The notes beneath the pieces were generated by a model. It had not been told where the DNA came from and did not search any database. It saw only the letters and a program-made list of their open reading frames with translations. Shown here one piece after another: positions 34,709-47,539 of a stretch of DNA of 64,000 bases. Source of the DNA: Sporodiniella umbellata (taxonomy: Eukaryota > Mucoromycota > Mucoromycetes > Mucorales > Rhizopodaceae); NCBI GenBank assembly GCA_025677835.1, contig JAIXMR010000032.1, forward strand, positions 35,001 to 99,000, given 5' to 3'. Each line of letters starts with the position of its first letter. Within the stretch, counting starts at the first letter, position 1. A program made the translations under genes and the position numbers.

Positions 34709-35457
34709 TTAAAATAGCATGTAAACCACAGCAACACCCACCAGAGCGAAGATTGTTTTTTCAACACCTGCATCATAACAGGGTAATCCTGAAGAGGCTT
34801 TTGGAGGCACTGTAGAGGCACTTGGGAAAGGAGTAGCGCTACTACGGATAAGTGAGTAAGTCGAACTAGGGGTAAAAGTGCTAGACCATAAAGAAATAGA
34901 GCTTTTTTTTTTAAAAAAAAAAAAAATGTTAGCGTTTTGTTTTTTGCAGTTCTATGCATCTTTCGCTTACACATTAGCACCGGGCCTAGAGCACATATCC
35001 TTCATTATTCCTGACTGCTCTGGAAATCCAGGATTTACAGGGCAGTTATTCCAGCAGCTACATAATTGTGTGTGATACTAATAGAGTAAAAAAAAAAAAT
35101 CAGTTTAAGCATCAGAGAATTGAAGGGGAGGAGCACTTACCGTACACAAGCATCTGTTATCTTTTTGAAGATAGAAAATTAATAAAAAAAAGTTAATACC
35201 TGTGCTTTTTTATAGAATATTGATTCATACCTGTTTCTTTACAGTAGCTTAAATAATTTTTTTCTCTTTCTATACATACATCGAATCTAAACAAAGAAAA
35301 AATAAGCAAATGTGATTTTTTTTCGCCTATAGTGTACTATTTACACGCTCTGAACAGGGCAGGAAACACTTGTTGTGGGAGTGGGTGTTTCAGAGACTGT
35401 AATGTTTTGAGCATATGCAGTAGCCATAGATACGGCTATAATCAAAACGGTCTTCAT
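34709..35457 (-). CDS. secreted cysteine-rich protein with C-terminal anchor, 155 aa
   Basis: Five exons on the minus strand: 35345-35457, 35231-35286, 35141-35160, 34971-35077 and 34709-34880; phases 2-1-0-2 all agree. Exon 3 is only 20 nt. Residues 1-16 (MKTVLIIAVSMATAYA) are a signal peptide. The mature part has nine cysteines in a compact pattern (C33, C42, C53, C60, C62, C69, C71, C75, C92), resembling but not exactly matching a CFEM-type domain. A Ser/Thr/Pro-rich stalk follows, then a C-terminal hydrophobic tail (TIFALVGVAVVYMLF) ending the protein, as in GPI-anchored proteins. Likely a cell-wall or plasma-membrane surface protein; ligand unknown. Confidence 0.75.
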
Positions 35458-35638
35458 TGTAATTAAGGTAGGGATGAAATAAAATAAAGAAAGACTTTTG
35501 CAAAGAAAAGAAGGGAAAAAAAAAATCAGAAGAGTTCAGATTATTTATTTGGGGGGAAGGTTGATACAGGAGAAAGGGCAACCAAAGAGATACACTTTGT
35601 GTAACTTTACAATTTGGCCTTCTTTTTCTGTGCCGCTT

Positions 35639-36900
35639 CTACAAAATGTTTATGAGCCACTGATGTTTCTCTCTGATTAATTTACCTAAGAAACGCTGGA
35701 TATACTCCATTGATTCTTCTGACTTCATGCAAACTCTCAACATAGCCATCTCGTCTTTATTCACCTTTTCCAGTGTCTCGATATCAACATTACGAATCAA
35801 ACCCTTGGTTCTTTTTAGGGCTGTAGGTGAATACTGAGCTGCCCGGTTTGCAATACTATGTACCGTTTCGCTAAACTTATCCGACTCAATCAGTCTACTA
35901 ACAAACCCACAGTCCGCCATTTTTTGAGCTGTAAAAACTTCTCCCAATAACTACCGACACAATCAGTTCCAAGGCGATCACTAATAATAACAATAATAAC
36001 AAAAAGGACTTACAAGCATTTCATTGGCTCTGGAAGGACCCATAATTCTATATGTACATAGTCAATTCCTACGCAGTGTGACAAACATTCTTTTTTTTTT
36101 TTTTTACTTTGGAAACAGTACAGAAGAACACCCTTCGGCACAAAAGGCTATATTGAAAAATATCAGAACAAATATATACATATAAAGAAGAAAATGAGGA
36201 GCGTAGTTACCCAATTTCATAAAAGGGGTTGCAAAGGTTGCTTCAGGGACAGAATAAACTACATCGCATAATGCAAGAGTTGTTGTACCAAATCCTATAC
36301 TAGGTCCTAAGAAAGAAGTGTTTGTTTAATGCATGCATTGTAATCAATTTGAATAAAGCTAAAAAAAAAAAAAAAAAAAGAATACCATTCACAGCGCCAA
36401 TCAATAACTTTGGGAATCGGATCATTTGGCTTATTAGTTCTCTAATAATAAAAGATGAGTCAACATTTTTTTCGTGTGCGCTTCGTGTGTGAATTTTTTT
36501 TTTAATTTTTTTTTTTTTTTGTATGCTTTACTCTGTAACACTGCATCTTCGTTCAAACTCTTCTTCAGAAACCTTTGATAATACAAGTTCCTGTCCTGAC
36601 GTGTAGTATTTCCCTTTTCCTGTAAGTACAACCACCTTCACGCTATCAGAGGTGGCTGCCCACTTTATGGCTGCAAGCCAGTCCTTGAAACAAATATGTG
36701 TAAGAACGTCGTGCTGATTTTCTTTATTTTGCTGTTGTGCTTTTCTTTTTGTTTTCTTTTTGTTTTGTTTTGTTTTTTGTTTTTACTTCGTAAGATTGAG
36801 GGGAAAGGGCATTATAACGCTTGGGACGATTGTGAGCAATTTCGGCCACTCCATTTTTGAATAAAGTAACTGCAACTGTTTTAAGACTAGGAACTGACAT
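35639..36900 (-). CDS. enoyl-CoA hydratase/delta-isomerase family protein (ECI2-like), 267 aa
   Basis: Seven exons: 36787-36900, 36532-36683, 36386-36441, 36211-36306, 36108-36147, 36014-36047 and 35639-35950; all phases agree. Crotonase-fold motifs: NRPKRYNALSPQSYE, VVVLTGKGKYYTSGQEL (first oxyanion-hole loop), IGAVNGPSIGFGTTTLALCD (second), then FCAEGCSSVLFPKIMGPSRA. The last matches the 'PEGCSS' block of peroxisomal/mitochondrial delta3-delta2-enoyl-CoA isomerases and carries the expected catalytic Glu (E144). It should shift double bonds during beta-oxidation of unsaturated fatty acids. The C-terminus (HQWLINIL) is not a PTS1 signal and no N-terminal acyl-CoA-binding domain is present, so its compartment is uncertain. 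Exons of 34 and 40 nt are unusually small. Confidence 0.88.
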
Positions 36901-37024
36901 AGTATTTTCGACAGACAAAAAGAAAAGCGGAAATAAATAAATAGAAAAAAAAATGCACTGATTTAAAGACGTCTTAATATCTCTGTTGTCACGTGAAAGA
37001 CAAGAAAGTTTATTAAGCAACAAT

Positions 37025-37698
37025 TTAACGGTAACGACGGAGAGAAAGAGTGTTGCGGCGCTTCCAGGTGGCACGACGACCAGAACCCTTGGTGTTGTTG
37101 AAACGGTGACCCTTTTGGTGACCGCGAGACTTCTTGCCGACAGCGGTGAGGCCACGGGCTTCACGACGCTTGTGGACAGGGTTGGCGATCCAGTTAATGC
37201 GGGCATCGTTGCGGATAGCCTTGTGGGAAGGATCGACGAGGATAACTTCAAAGTACTTGTAGGTAGCGTCTTGGTTGATCCAGTAGGAGTTCAAAACACG
37301 CAAGTTACGGCACTTACGGCCAACACGTTCTTCAGCAGTGGAGCGGAGGGCACGTTGGTACTTGAGTTGGTTAACACCCTCGTTAACGGGCTTACCATAG
37401 GTAGCACCCTTGGGAGCAGGTCTCTTGCGACCACCACGACGGACACGGATACGGTAGATAACGTAACCTTGCTTGGCCTTGTAACCCAAACGGCGAGCCT
37501 TATCAGGACGAGAGGGACGAGAAGCACGGTGAATGACATTCAATTGTCTAGAATGAATTAGATCGATGTAAAGATCCAAGTCGTCAATTGCTGTCTGCTA
37601 TTTTACCTGTATTCCCAACAACGGACACGGAGCAAAAAACGAGAAACATCGGATTGCTTCTTTCTAGCGAGCTCTTCCAAATATTTGTAAGCACCCAT
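37025..37698 (-). CDS. RPL15: 60S ribosomal protein L15 (eL15), 204 aa
   Basis: Two exons, 37607-37698 and 37025-37547 (59-bp intron, phase 2). Starts [18 protein letters not shown] and runs through [60 protein letters not shown] and the C-terminal [19 protein letters not shown], all standard eL15 sequence. The length of 204 is the usual one. Its 3' end lies about 125 bp from the start of the isomerase gene on the same strand. Strong codon bias fits high expression. Confidence 0.98.
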
Positions 37699-40600
37699 GG
37701 TTGTTTAAACTGTCAAATAATATAATTTAATCAATCGTTCTTTTGTCCATCTCGTTATCCATCTATCACTTATATGCTGCACACCCGTCCACTCTTTTCT
37801 GTCGATGGTTACTCATCTTACCTTTGAAAGGGAAAAAGGAAGGATGCCTATTTTACAGCGGCTTCTGCCTTTAGTATATCAGTTGCTCTTCTTTATGCCT
37901 ATAGTTCTTCATAGCCCATTTTAAAAGCCCGGGCCGGACTTGTTACTTTTCAACCTGAACGATTTTTCCTTTAAAAGGTACTTCTATACGAGGAGCTCTA
38001 AAATTACCAAAGCTTCATCTAGCAAAATCGTACTTCAAAAATATGACACAGCCTGAAAGGTTTTTTAAAACTAGCATTCAAGCCAAGACAATAAAAATAG
38101 CTGGCGAAAAAACCTCGCAAAAAGGAAGACTACTTAAAAACAATATCAAAACAAATGGCTTGGTCAGAAAAAAGAACGTCAAACAATTTTGATATAAAAA
38201 CAAAGCACAGGTAAGCCCTGACCAATATTTACAAGACTTGTAAGCAACTTTTTACATAATCACTTTTCAACAGAAGCTAAGAAAGCAGCTTGTTTGTCTA
38301 TTGCTAACCTAAAGCTAGGAATATTGAGAAATTAAAAGCTTCTCCAAATGCAAACAAGGACCGTTTTGTTGTGATGAGAGCAAGAGAGGTTCAAAACATG
38401 CCCTCTCTGATTTTAGTTTTTTTTTTTTTTTTTTTTTTTTTTGGTTTTGAGGTGAGCTCTTTGGTAGAGCGATTTCGCTTTGTCTCTTTCTATCCTTTTT
38501 CTTTCTTCTCGAAAACCATCAGACAGCAAACGATCAGCGACCCAATAGTTTTCACAAAAATCCAAGGGGATCCCTTTTAGGAAGTCTATTCCCCAGCTTC
38601 ATGATTAGGTTAAGTCTCAAAGAGACATTTTGTGTATTAGATGTCCTCCAATTCAATCCTTCTAGCTCTGACCTATAGAGAAATACGGCCTTCCGCAAAT
38701 TGATTGCCTCTTGCTTCAAAACTTGTAGTAGTCACTAAACCTATTGTTAATGGCAATTATATTAATATTAGGAGTACTATCAATAGCCCTGAAATGCTCT
38801 AGAAACGCTGTTACTCTTATATGTACGTTGAGCGTATTGTTATGCTTGTCCTCAGACAGTTTCCGCCTGGCGGCGTCCATTGTTTTTGAAATAAACCGCT
38901 TTCCTTTTGTTTTTTCATTTATTACTGCAGCAACAGCAATGTCCTTTTCTGTAAGCAAATTAGTATGACACGAATAGCGTTTTTAGAAAAAAAAATCCCT
39001 TTACAAAATGTACACATATATACACATACCTTCTAAAAGGCCTCTTGGAACATAACGTGTTCAGCAGTTTCGTCATCTAAATTGCGTAGAGGGATCAGAA
39101 CATTGATTGGCGAGTCCTGGGTCTCCTCCGTTTTGGTAAGCTTTTTCTTTATTACCGACTTTTTATAGGACAAAATTGAGTGTTATATTTGGTTCGCTTT
39201 TGAAAAAGCGATTTTTGCGAGCCTGTAGGCCACTGTAGCCATTAAAGGAGAGAGATGCAATCTCTTTAAACCCGGTGTAAGAATGGGCTTAGATCTAAAG
39301 TTTGTTCGTTTCACCATCCTCTTCTTTTTGAAAGAAAACTCTGCGCTTACAGCCAAAAAGAGATATCTCAGTTAAAGATCTAAATATTAAAATCTACTAT
39401 AAGCCAACTTTACAAGACTCAGCTACTGCACAAATTTTAGAGGAGTACCTAAATGGCTTATTAGAAGAAAGAGTATGCTGTACCTTGCATACTTCTAGAA
39501 AAGGCTGTAATTTGTTTTTCTTTCGTTTAAGCATTTATTTACATATTTGCCTACAATCTTTTTATTACAAAACCTGAAAGCTGCCACTCTTGACACTGTT
39601 TATTTATTTCAGTACATATACATTTAGGTAATCTTTGAGGTCAGCGCTTTCTTGGTGTACTATAGGTACTCGAAAGTTTTGAACAGAGCTCAAGCTTTTT
39701 TTTATGATTAGAATCATGTAAAAAAAATTACTTTGCCTCAAACTGGCAACAGCCTAAGGCCTATTTTATTTTGTACATTTGTTCAAATAAAGCTCGTAAA
39801 AAGTTGACTCTGTTAAACAATAGAAGACCAGGCTGCTTAAACTTGAAAATTAAAAATTCAAAGGCGATATCTATAGTTAAAGTAAGTTAACAACAAACCA
39901 GAAGCCATTTCTTTTTACTATTTATAGAAGCCTTGAAGCATATTAGAGTAGTTTTTTTTTTTAAAAAAAAAAGGGGATAGATACAAAGGCCCGTAAAGTT
40001 TTCTATATATTATTCAAAATAGGTGAGTGTCTTAATTTGTATAATGCTTTTGAAATATCGATTAAATTTACGACAGTCTATATTAAGGTTAAACTAATCT
40101 CAACAACAGATATAGACTAAGTATTAAAGATGCCTTTATTTACAGCTACAAGATTAAAAAAAAACAGTTCATTTGCAACAGAATACAAAAGGATATTCTT
40201 TGTTTCTGTTAAATAAGTATAGTACATAAAGAACAATAGAATTTAGTTTTAAAAAAGGTTAAAGAAATACTTTTTCACGAGAAGTTCTGTCTCTTCTGAG
40301 TTCATCCTTTTTGAAGCTATTTTTGTAAAAGCATGAATAGTAACGGACATGATCTAGTAATCAAGGTTGAACCAAACGTGGACATCAACGAAGTCAAGCG
40401 TTCTAGCAGTTTCTTTGGTTCTTTTGACTGACATTTCTTCAACACTCACAACTAAAATAATACAGACAGACTGCTTTTAGATAATGGGAAAAGTGGTGGA
40501 GTCGAGAGTTGCGATAAAATACGTTCAGTTTGTGTTTACGAGTCTTGCCCAGGCCTTGTCCAAAAAACAATTCAAACAGGCTTTTATCCAGTTCAGGATA

Positions 40601-42162
40601 TTGTTTTAGAGCTCAGTTTTATGTAAATTACTATATACTTATCAGAAATTGTGTTTTAAAAGGTGCTTCTGACATAGACTTTTGATACTCTGTTTTTTGT
40701 GTAGTTCTGGGCTACGGTGCCATTGCGCATAATTTATTTCCTGAATATTTCATGCTGGGATGGCAAGCATGTTATTTTGGTCACAAAGATATGGTACATA
40801 CTGAGGATGCCCATAAACGACGTTTTGGGTGCTGCTTCCTTAAAACGGTTTACAATGTTTGTCAAGTAAGCAGAGTGTATCACTATTTCTATTTATTCTT
40901 CTTTTCTTGTAATTACTAGAATGTGGACTCCAAAAAAATAAACAGTATTGTAAAAAAGTTTTTGTGTATCTTGTATTAATTTGGAAGAACTTTTATGGCT
41001 TATAAATTCCCCTATTACACGCGAAAAAACAAAACAAAAATAGTCTACGCCTGCCACTCTCTCCTTTACCAGTCTTCAGATGAACTTCTTGACGTTCTCA
41101 AAGCGTTTTTCTATTTGCGAAAGAACGATTATATTAAACCAAAAAAATATGAGCAGCATATCCGTTTTTGCATGATCCTGGAATATGTTTAGCATCTTTG
41201 GCCTTCGATTACGATATCTTTAAAGCTCCTCAATCCCAAGTTATATATTGATGTGCTTGAGATAAACAAAACAATACTTGCTTTTTGGTGTTCAAAAACG
41301 ATGTGTATATATCTAAAGCTTGAATTTTTCGCTTTAGTAAATTGCTTTTCGTAGTCTAACTGACTACTCTTTATATTTGACTTGCTCAACATTCTTTTTA
41401 TAGGCTTGTACTAGCCCAAAAAAAGTTTAATAAAATTGCCAGACAATTATGGATTGGTAAGTCATACAATGCGCTTGGATTTTTTAAATATGTTTAATCA
41501 AATGATACATATTTAAACATTTACTGCTTTTGTATATGATACCGTTAATTAGTTGCATTTTTACTTTTTGATTGAGGTTTGCTGTTTGTTAATAAAACAC
41601 GGGGCCAATAGCATATTTCGGAAACTAAGAGAACATTTGCCTTAACAAAATTAAGGGTTCTATTTTGATCTCCTTTTGTATTTTTTTTTCTTAAGTACTA
41701 TATATGGTTATTTTTACTGTCAGATTAATTGTTTACTGCTCCTTTTTCTCTTTTTTTTTTTTTCAAAATACTATTCATCTATAAGAGCAGAATATTTGAA
41801 GTTCTTGCTAACTTGAGCCAAACCCTGCTATATGCCTAAGTTTTTGAAAATGCAGCTTTTTAAGATACATTTTATCAAAGCAATAGCAAACTTCGAATAT
41901 TTGAAAAACCTATGAGTAAAGCATAAGCCATTGAGTATTATAGGAAATTTTCGAGTCGTCATATTGCGAATGATCGTAGTAAACAGTGACAGGTTGCACC
42001 AAAATTCAGTTTTTTAAGGGAGGATTGTCAATGTGTTGAACGTAGTAACTTTTCATTGGCGTAGATTATTAAATCAGCGCATAAAGAGCGCGTTTATCGC
42101 ACAAATAATTAGTAATTTAATTTTTTTTTCTTTTTCTTTTTTCTTTTAAAAATCTATTTAGA
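37699..42162. other. 4.5-kb AT-rich intergenic region with faint gene relics
   Basis: No intact gene. It includes the RPL15 promoter (up to about 37900), poly-T at 38409-38441 and a T(n)A(n) junction at 39952-39972. Frames around 40700-40865 and 40995-41192 (+) look weakly coding-like but lack starts and known motifs. The last few hundred bases are the SERCA promoter with CT-rich leader. Confidence 0.5.
38716..39180 (-). pseudogene. possible decayed gene fragment of unknown family
   Basis: On the minus strand, a frame reading SPINVLIPLRNLDDETAEHV ends in a stop. It is followed by a plausible intron (GTATGT..TTACAG, about 39029 to 38950), then KDIAVAAVINEKTKGKRF ... NNTLNVHIRVTAFLEHF to a stop at 38716. 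No start or recognisable domain. It may be a relic of an accessory gene or chance. Confidence 0.3.
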
Positions 42163-45100
42163 ATGGACAATTCGTTTGTCAAAACACCAGAAGAGGTGTG
42201 TTCCATTCTTAATGTGGACAAAAACTTCGGTCTGAAGTCCCCGCAGATAAAAGATCTGCAATCAAAATACGGGAAAAACGGTGAGTGCAAACAAGAGTAG
42301 ATGGGAGAGGCGTGAGCTTATACCTTTTTTCTTTTAAAAAAAATAGAGCTTCCTGAGGAAGAGGCAACGCCTTTATACAAGTTAATTCTTGAACAGTTTC
42401 AAGACCAACTTGTTCTTATTCTGTTAGGAGCAGCGATTGTTTCTTTTGTTTTAGCTATGTTTGAAGATCAAGAAAACACCTCCACCGCTTTCGTAGAACC
42501 TATTGTTATTCTCATTATTTTGATTGCAAATGCCACTGTTGGTGTTTTGCAAGAATCTAGTGCCGAAAAGGCTATCGACGCACTTCGTGAATATTCCCCC
42601 GATGAAGCAAAAGTACTTCGTGATGGATCAGTTCGCAAATTACGAGCAGAAGAATTAGTACCAGGCGACATTATCGATTTGAGCGTAGGCGACAAAATCC
42701 CTGCGGATGCTCGTGTGTTATCTATAACCACCAGTGTGTTCCGTGTAGACCAGGCTCTTTTGACTGGCGAATCAGTCAGTGTGGAAAAACAAGTGGAGGC
42801 TATTAAAGATGAAGGCGCAGTAAAGCAAGATCAATGCAATATTGTGTTTTCGGGAACAACTTGCGTGCTTGGCAAAGCCAGAGCTGTTGTTGTTAAAACA
42901 GGTACTACAACGGCTATTGGCGATATTCATACTTCTATTTCTGCTCAAATTTCTGAGAAAACACCTTTGAAACGCAAACTGGATGATTTTGGAGACATGT
43001 TGGCCAAGGTAATCACTGTTATCTGTATTCTCGTTTGGCTTGTCAACATCCGCCACTTCAATGACCCTTCTCACAAGGGATGGGTCGGTGGTGCTGTATA
43101 CTACTTTAAGATTGCCGTCGCTTTGGCTGTAGCTGCTATTCCCGAAGGTTTGGCTGCTGTTATTACTGCTTGTTTGGCTTTGGGTACCAAAAAAATGGCC
43201 AAGCGAGGCGCTATTGTTCGTAGCTTGCCTAGTGTTGAAACTTTGGGATGTACTAGCGTTATTTGTTCTGATAAGACCGGCACTTTGACCACCAACCAAA
43301 TGTCCGTTTCTCGTGTTGCCTATGTCAGCAATACAGAGGGCGATTTGAACGAATTACAAGTAGAAGGAACTAGTTTTGAGCCTATTGGAGCCATCAAACC
43401 TGCTGTGCAAGTCACCAAGGGTTCCATTCTCCACGATATTTCTCTTGTCTGCTCTCTCTGTAACGACTCAAAAATTGTTTATGACGAAGCTTCTGATAAC
43501 TTTGCCTGTGTTGGTGAACCTACCGAAGCCGCCCTTCAAGTACTCGTTGAAAAGCTTGGTACTACGGATTCTGCTTTTAACAGCCAATTGAGTAGTTTAT
43601 CAAAGTTCAAGCGTTCCACTGCATGCAATGACTTTTTTGCCCAAGAACGCACTGCTACTCTCGAATTTACTCGTGACCGTAAGTCGATGTCTGTACTCGT
43701 TAACAATACTTTATTCGTAAAAGGTGCCCCTGAGACAGTCATTGAGCGTTGTTCTTTTGTCTCACTCTCTGCCAACTCTGCCCCTGTCCCTATAACTGCT
43801 GCGATTCGTGAATCTTTGAACAAAAAGATTCAAGAGTACGGTCAATCCATGGCTCTTCGTTGTATGGCTTTGGCTAAAGTAGAAAATGTGAAAGCAAGTG
43901 AGTTGAACTTGAAAGACCAAACGAAATTTGCTGGCTACGAATCCAACATGACCTTCCTTGGTCTTGTTGCCATGATGGACCCTCCTCGTCCTGAAGTTGC
44001 TGATTCTATTCAACAGTGTAAGACTGCCGGTATTCGCGTCATTGTGATCACCGGTGATAGTAAAAATACGGCAGAAGCAATTTGTAAACAGATTGGTGTC
44101 TTTGAAGCTAACGAAGATTTGACCGGCAAGAGCTATACTGGACGTGAATTTGATATGCTTACACATGCACAAAAGATGGAAGCTATCCAACGTGCTAGCC
44201 TTTTCACTCGTACCGAACCTGCTCATAAGCAAGAGTTGGTGGATCTGTTGAAACAACATGGCGAAATTGTGGCCATGACTGGTGATGGTGTCAACGATGC
44301 CCCTGCTTTGAAGAAGGCCGATATTGGTATTGCCATGGGCTCTGGCACAGATGTTGCCAAGCTTGCTGCCGATATGGTTTTGGCAGACGATAACTTTGCT
44401 ACTATTGAAAAGGCTGTAGAAGAAGGTCGTAGTATTTATAACAACACTAAGCAATTTATCCGTTATTTGATCTCCTCCAACATTGGTGAAGTTGTCTCTA
44501 TTTTCCTGACTGTTCTTTTGGGGCTTCCTGAAGCTTTGATTCCTGTACAATTACTTTGGGTGAACTTGGTTACAGATGGTCTCCCTGCTACTGCTCTTGG
44601 ATTCAACCCCCCTGATCATGACATTATGCGTCGCCCTCCCCGTAGTGGCAAAGAGCCTTTAGTAGGCGGGTGGTTGTTCTTCAGATACATGGCTGTTGGT
44701 ACCTATGTTGGTGTTGCTACCGTCTTTGGTTATGCTTGGTGGTTCATGTTTTACGAGCAAGGACCTCAAATCTCTTATTATCAACTTTCTCATTTCCACC
44801 AATGTTCTCGCTTGTTCCCTGAAATCGGTTGTGAGATGTTCACTAATGAGTTTTCTATGAAAGCTACTACCATGAGTCTATCTATTTTGGTCGTGATTGA
44901 AATGTTTAACGCTATGAACAGGTAACAAAAAAAAAATAGTAGAAGATATCTAAAAGCTAATGTTTCGTCTGTATAGCTTGAGTGAGAATGAATCCTTATT
45001 TACTTTGCCCTTGTGGAGCAATCCTTATTTGGTTTTGTCAATTGTATTATCCATGATTTTGCACTTTATGATCCTTTACGTACCCTTTTTCACCCAGCTG

Positions 45101-45247
45101 TTCGTCATTGTACCTCTCAATGTGGACGAATGGATTGCTGTATTATGGATTTCTTTCCCTGTTCTCGTTATAGATGAGGTTTTGAAATTTGTCACCCGTA
45201 CTTGGATCGCGCCTCCTACGACCCTCAAGAAGTCCAAGGTTCAATAA
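42163..45247 (+). CDS. SERCA: SERCA-type Ca2+-transporting P-type ATPase, 987 aa
   Basis: Exons 42163-42280, 42347-44921 and 44977-45247 (introns 66 and 55 bp; phases 1 and 2). The first exon gives the actuator N-tail ([19 protein letters not shown]). Key residues: TGES (179-182), the phosphorylation site DKTGT (D348), TGDGVND (684-690), and Ca2+-binding membrane motifs [13 protein letters not shown] (M4), NIGEVVSIF (M5) and [19 protein letters not shown] (M6). Numbering runs two to three residues behind animal SERCA1 in the first half, so the fold is complete. It pumps Ca2+ from cytosol into the ER. The second exon is long and GC-richer than its surroundings. An AATAAA lies about 55 bp after the stop. 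Confidence 0.97.
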
Positions 45248-46319
45248 GACTACTAGAACTTTATATACATCTATTCATATACAATACATATTGCTACCAA
45301 TAATAAAAGTGCATTATCAACGCAAGATTCTTTTTTTGGTTTAGATCAAAAACGCATTACTTAGCACATGTTATAATTTGCGGGGATTGTTTGTTAATAA
45401 ATGGGTCTAACCTTTTGTTTTAGTGACAAATAAGATTGGACAGGAACAGTAAAGTGAGTCTAACTCTTTTGTGCTAAATCAAAAAACAAGTGAGCACCTG
45501 TTTTGTTTTATGCTTTGGAGACATATATGTAGGAAACTATCTGTGTTAAAGCTACAGTTACAGTATGTGTCGACGTGTTTTTTTTTTTTTTTTGCAAGTT
45601 GTTGCTCTTTTGTGTGGGCTACATCAAAAGTATATTGAATTCAATTTGGTTGACACTAATTTGGACGCTACAATCAAACAACTCTACACAAACTACTTTC
45701 AACATAGTACTTTTTAAAGGGTAGGATGACGATAACAACCAAGCTTGCCCACAAGACAAGACACTTTTGGCTACATAACTAAGCGTATTAGAGGACTGAG
45801 CCAGGGTTACTTGTCAGGAGCTAAGTACGAGCGTTTGTTGTGTCAGCGACAGAGAATTCTTCACTCATGCGTCGCAGAAACCGGCAATTGGGCAACAAGC
45901 CAAAGTAGATAAAGCTCAAGTATCCGCCTGAAAGTCAAATTCAGAATCGATGATTTTGTGTTCAACTATGTTTTGTAGAGTAGTTGTGTTTGGTGTTAAC
46001 GATTTCACATGCTGAGGCTCAGTTCTCATGGTCTACCCTGTTTCAATGGGTTAGAAAACAAAGGCCCTCTCTGTGCACCAAATATATATGTATATATAAA
46101 ATAAAACACCTGATCTACTTTTTTTAGAACGCGTTTAGCATTTAACAGTCTATAGCACAATGTTTGTTCACCATAAGGGGACTTTTATTGCTATTATGGA
46201 TGCAGGAGGGGAGGTAAGGGGATCAAGAAAATAAAGATATGTAAGAATAAATATAGAGGCTTTTTTTGTTTAGAAAGGGATGAATAGATATGGATGTTTA
46301 GGGTAAAAGGGACAGAGAG
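45248..46319. other. intergenic between convergent SERCA and PAQR genes
   Basis: AATAAA at 45302-45307 probably ends SERCA transcripts. The rest shows no gene; a T run at 45579-45593 and a short TATATA stretch near 46085 are present. Confidence 0.6.
45302..45307 (+). terminator. poly(A) signal AATAAA of the SERCA gene
   Basis: AATAAA about 55 bp downstream of the SERCA stop codon. Confidence 0.5.
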
Positions 46320-47539
46320 TTAATAAAGCATACAGCCATAGGATTCACGTCGATTATAAAAGTGGAATGACCCAATATAATGAAACTACACCAAAAAGGA
46401 TATGAGAAAACCTTGGTGTGACACTAAAAACGCTCACTTACCAAAATGCCTAAACAGACAAAAATGTGCCATATCGCATGACTTGTCATACCAGTGAAAT
46501 CAAATCTACCTGGGAAGAACTTCTCTGGGAATCGCTTCGCGTAAACGGTCACACCACACACGTACATCATACCTCCTAGGAGTGCAGGCTTCAAAAAGTC
46601 GAATGAGTGAATAAGCCCCTTGACGGTGATAAGGTGCAGAACAGGTACCACGCTGGAAAACGCCATGACAACAAACAAACCGATGCGTAACGGACGGTAA
46701 CGCTTGGTGTCAAAAAAGCGAAAGAAGGGTAGAATGACGCCAATACTACCAATGAGCGAGCTGAAGATCATATAGCGGTTTCGAGAGACTGAATCGCAAT
46801 AGAAACCAAAGTGAACGATGGTGCAGATCGATGCTGTGATCAAAAAGGTGATACCAATATAGTCTAGGGTGGCCGTTAGACTTTTGATATGGTGAGCAGA
46901 GTGGCAGATGAAGGTATGGTAGATGGATGAACAGAGTAAACAAAGGAGTGCGGCAACGCAAAAGGCAGCGAAAATAAGCAGATCATGACCAGATGCATCA
47001 GGAAATTTTCTCTAATGAAGAAAGATAAGAGATTTTTTTTTTCTTTTGGTTTGTGTATGGCTGCTTACTTGGAATAAGTTGATGGAGAGAAAAGAGAAGA
47101 AAACGAAACCAAGGAGATGGCTCCAGATGTTGACTGTCTCGTTGTGTAAGCTGAACAGGGACTTAAGACAGTCCCTTTTGGATTTATAGAATCGGTAGCC
47201 GGACAGTACGTACTGATTCTCTCTACGGTCCTTGGGTAGCTCTTCGATATGCAAGAGTCTCTTTGCGCCTAGCAAGATCGCCTTGGTTACTTCACAAATC
47301 TCGTCACAGTCAAATTCAGACACTTCTTCCTTAAGCTTGTTGTTGACAGATGTGATGATGTGTGCGGCCAACGTGGAGGGGTCAATGGAGGACGTTGAAA
47401 AGGAGCGGTTTCTGCGATATGGGACTGTCAGGTTATTGTCTTTGGCAGTGGATGAAATATGAGATTGGGAATATCTGCGTGACTGGCAGTTGGGGTGTTC
47501 TTCGTAAAAGAATAGATCGTTCATCTCGTGTGGTGCCAT
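46320..47539 (-). CDS. PAQR / hemolysin-III family seven-helix membrane protein (AdipoR/Izh-like), 368 aa
   Basis: Three exons: 47069-47539, 46442-47011 and 46320-46385, all in phase 0. The third exon replaces an apparent stop 15 bp after the donor and restores the family C-terminus (HYIGSFHFYNRRESYG). About 100 Ser/Asn-rich cytosolic residues precede the PAQR core: 'ENQYVLSGYRFYKSKRDCLKSLFSLHNETVNIWSHLLG', then seven hydrophobic helices. The metal-site residues are visible: SSIYHTFICHS (H189) and SHAIWH near the end. Family members act in lipid/ceramide signalling or zinc homeostasis (yeast Izh proteins). The long N-terminus resembles fungal Izh3-type members. Confidence 0.9.

Noticed and set aside
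36986..37561. Plus-strand 191-codon frame across RPL15
   Set aside because: Antisense shadow of RPL15 exon 2.
42468..44550. Several long minus-strand frames across the SERCA gene
   Set aside because: Antisense shadows caused by codon bias of the pump gene.
46424..46441. Stop codon ending the PAQR protein at 'GILVSERF'
   Set aside because: A GTAAGT donor lies just before it, and a downstream exon (46320-46385) restores the conserved PAQR C-terminus in phase.
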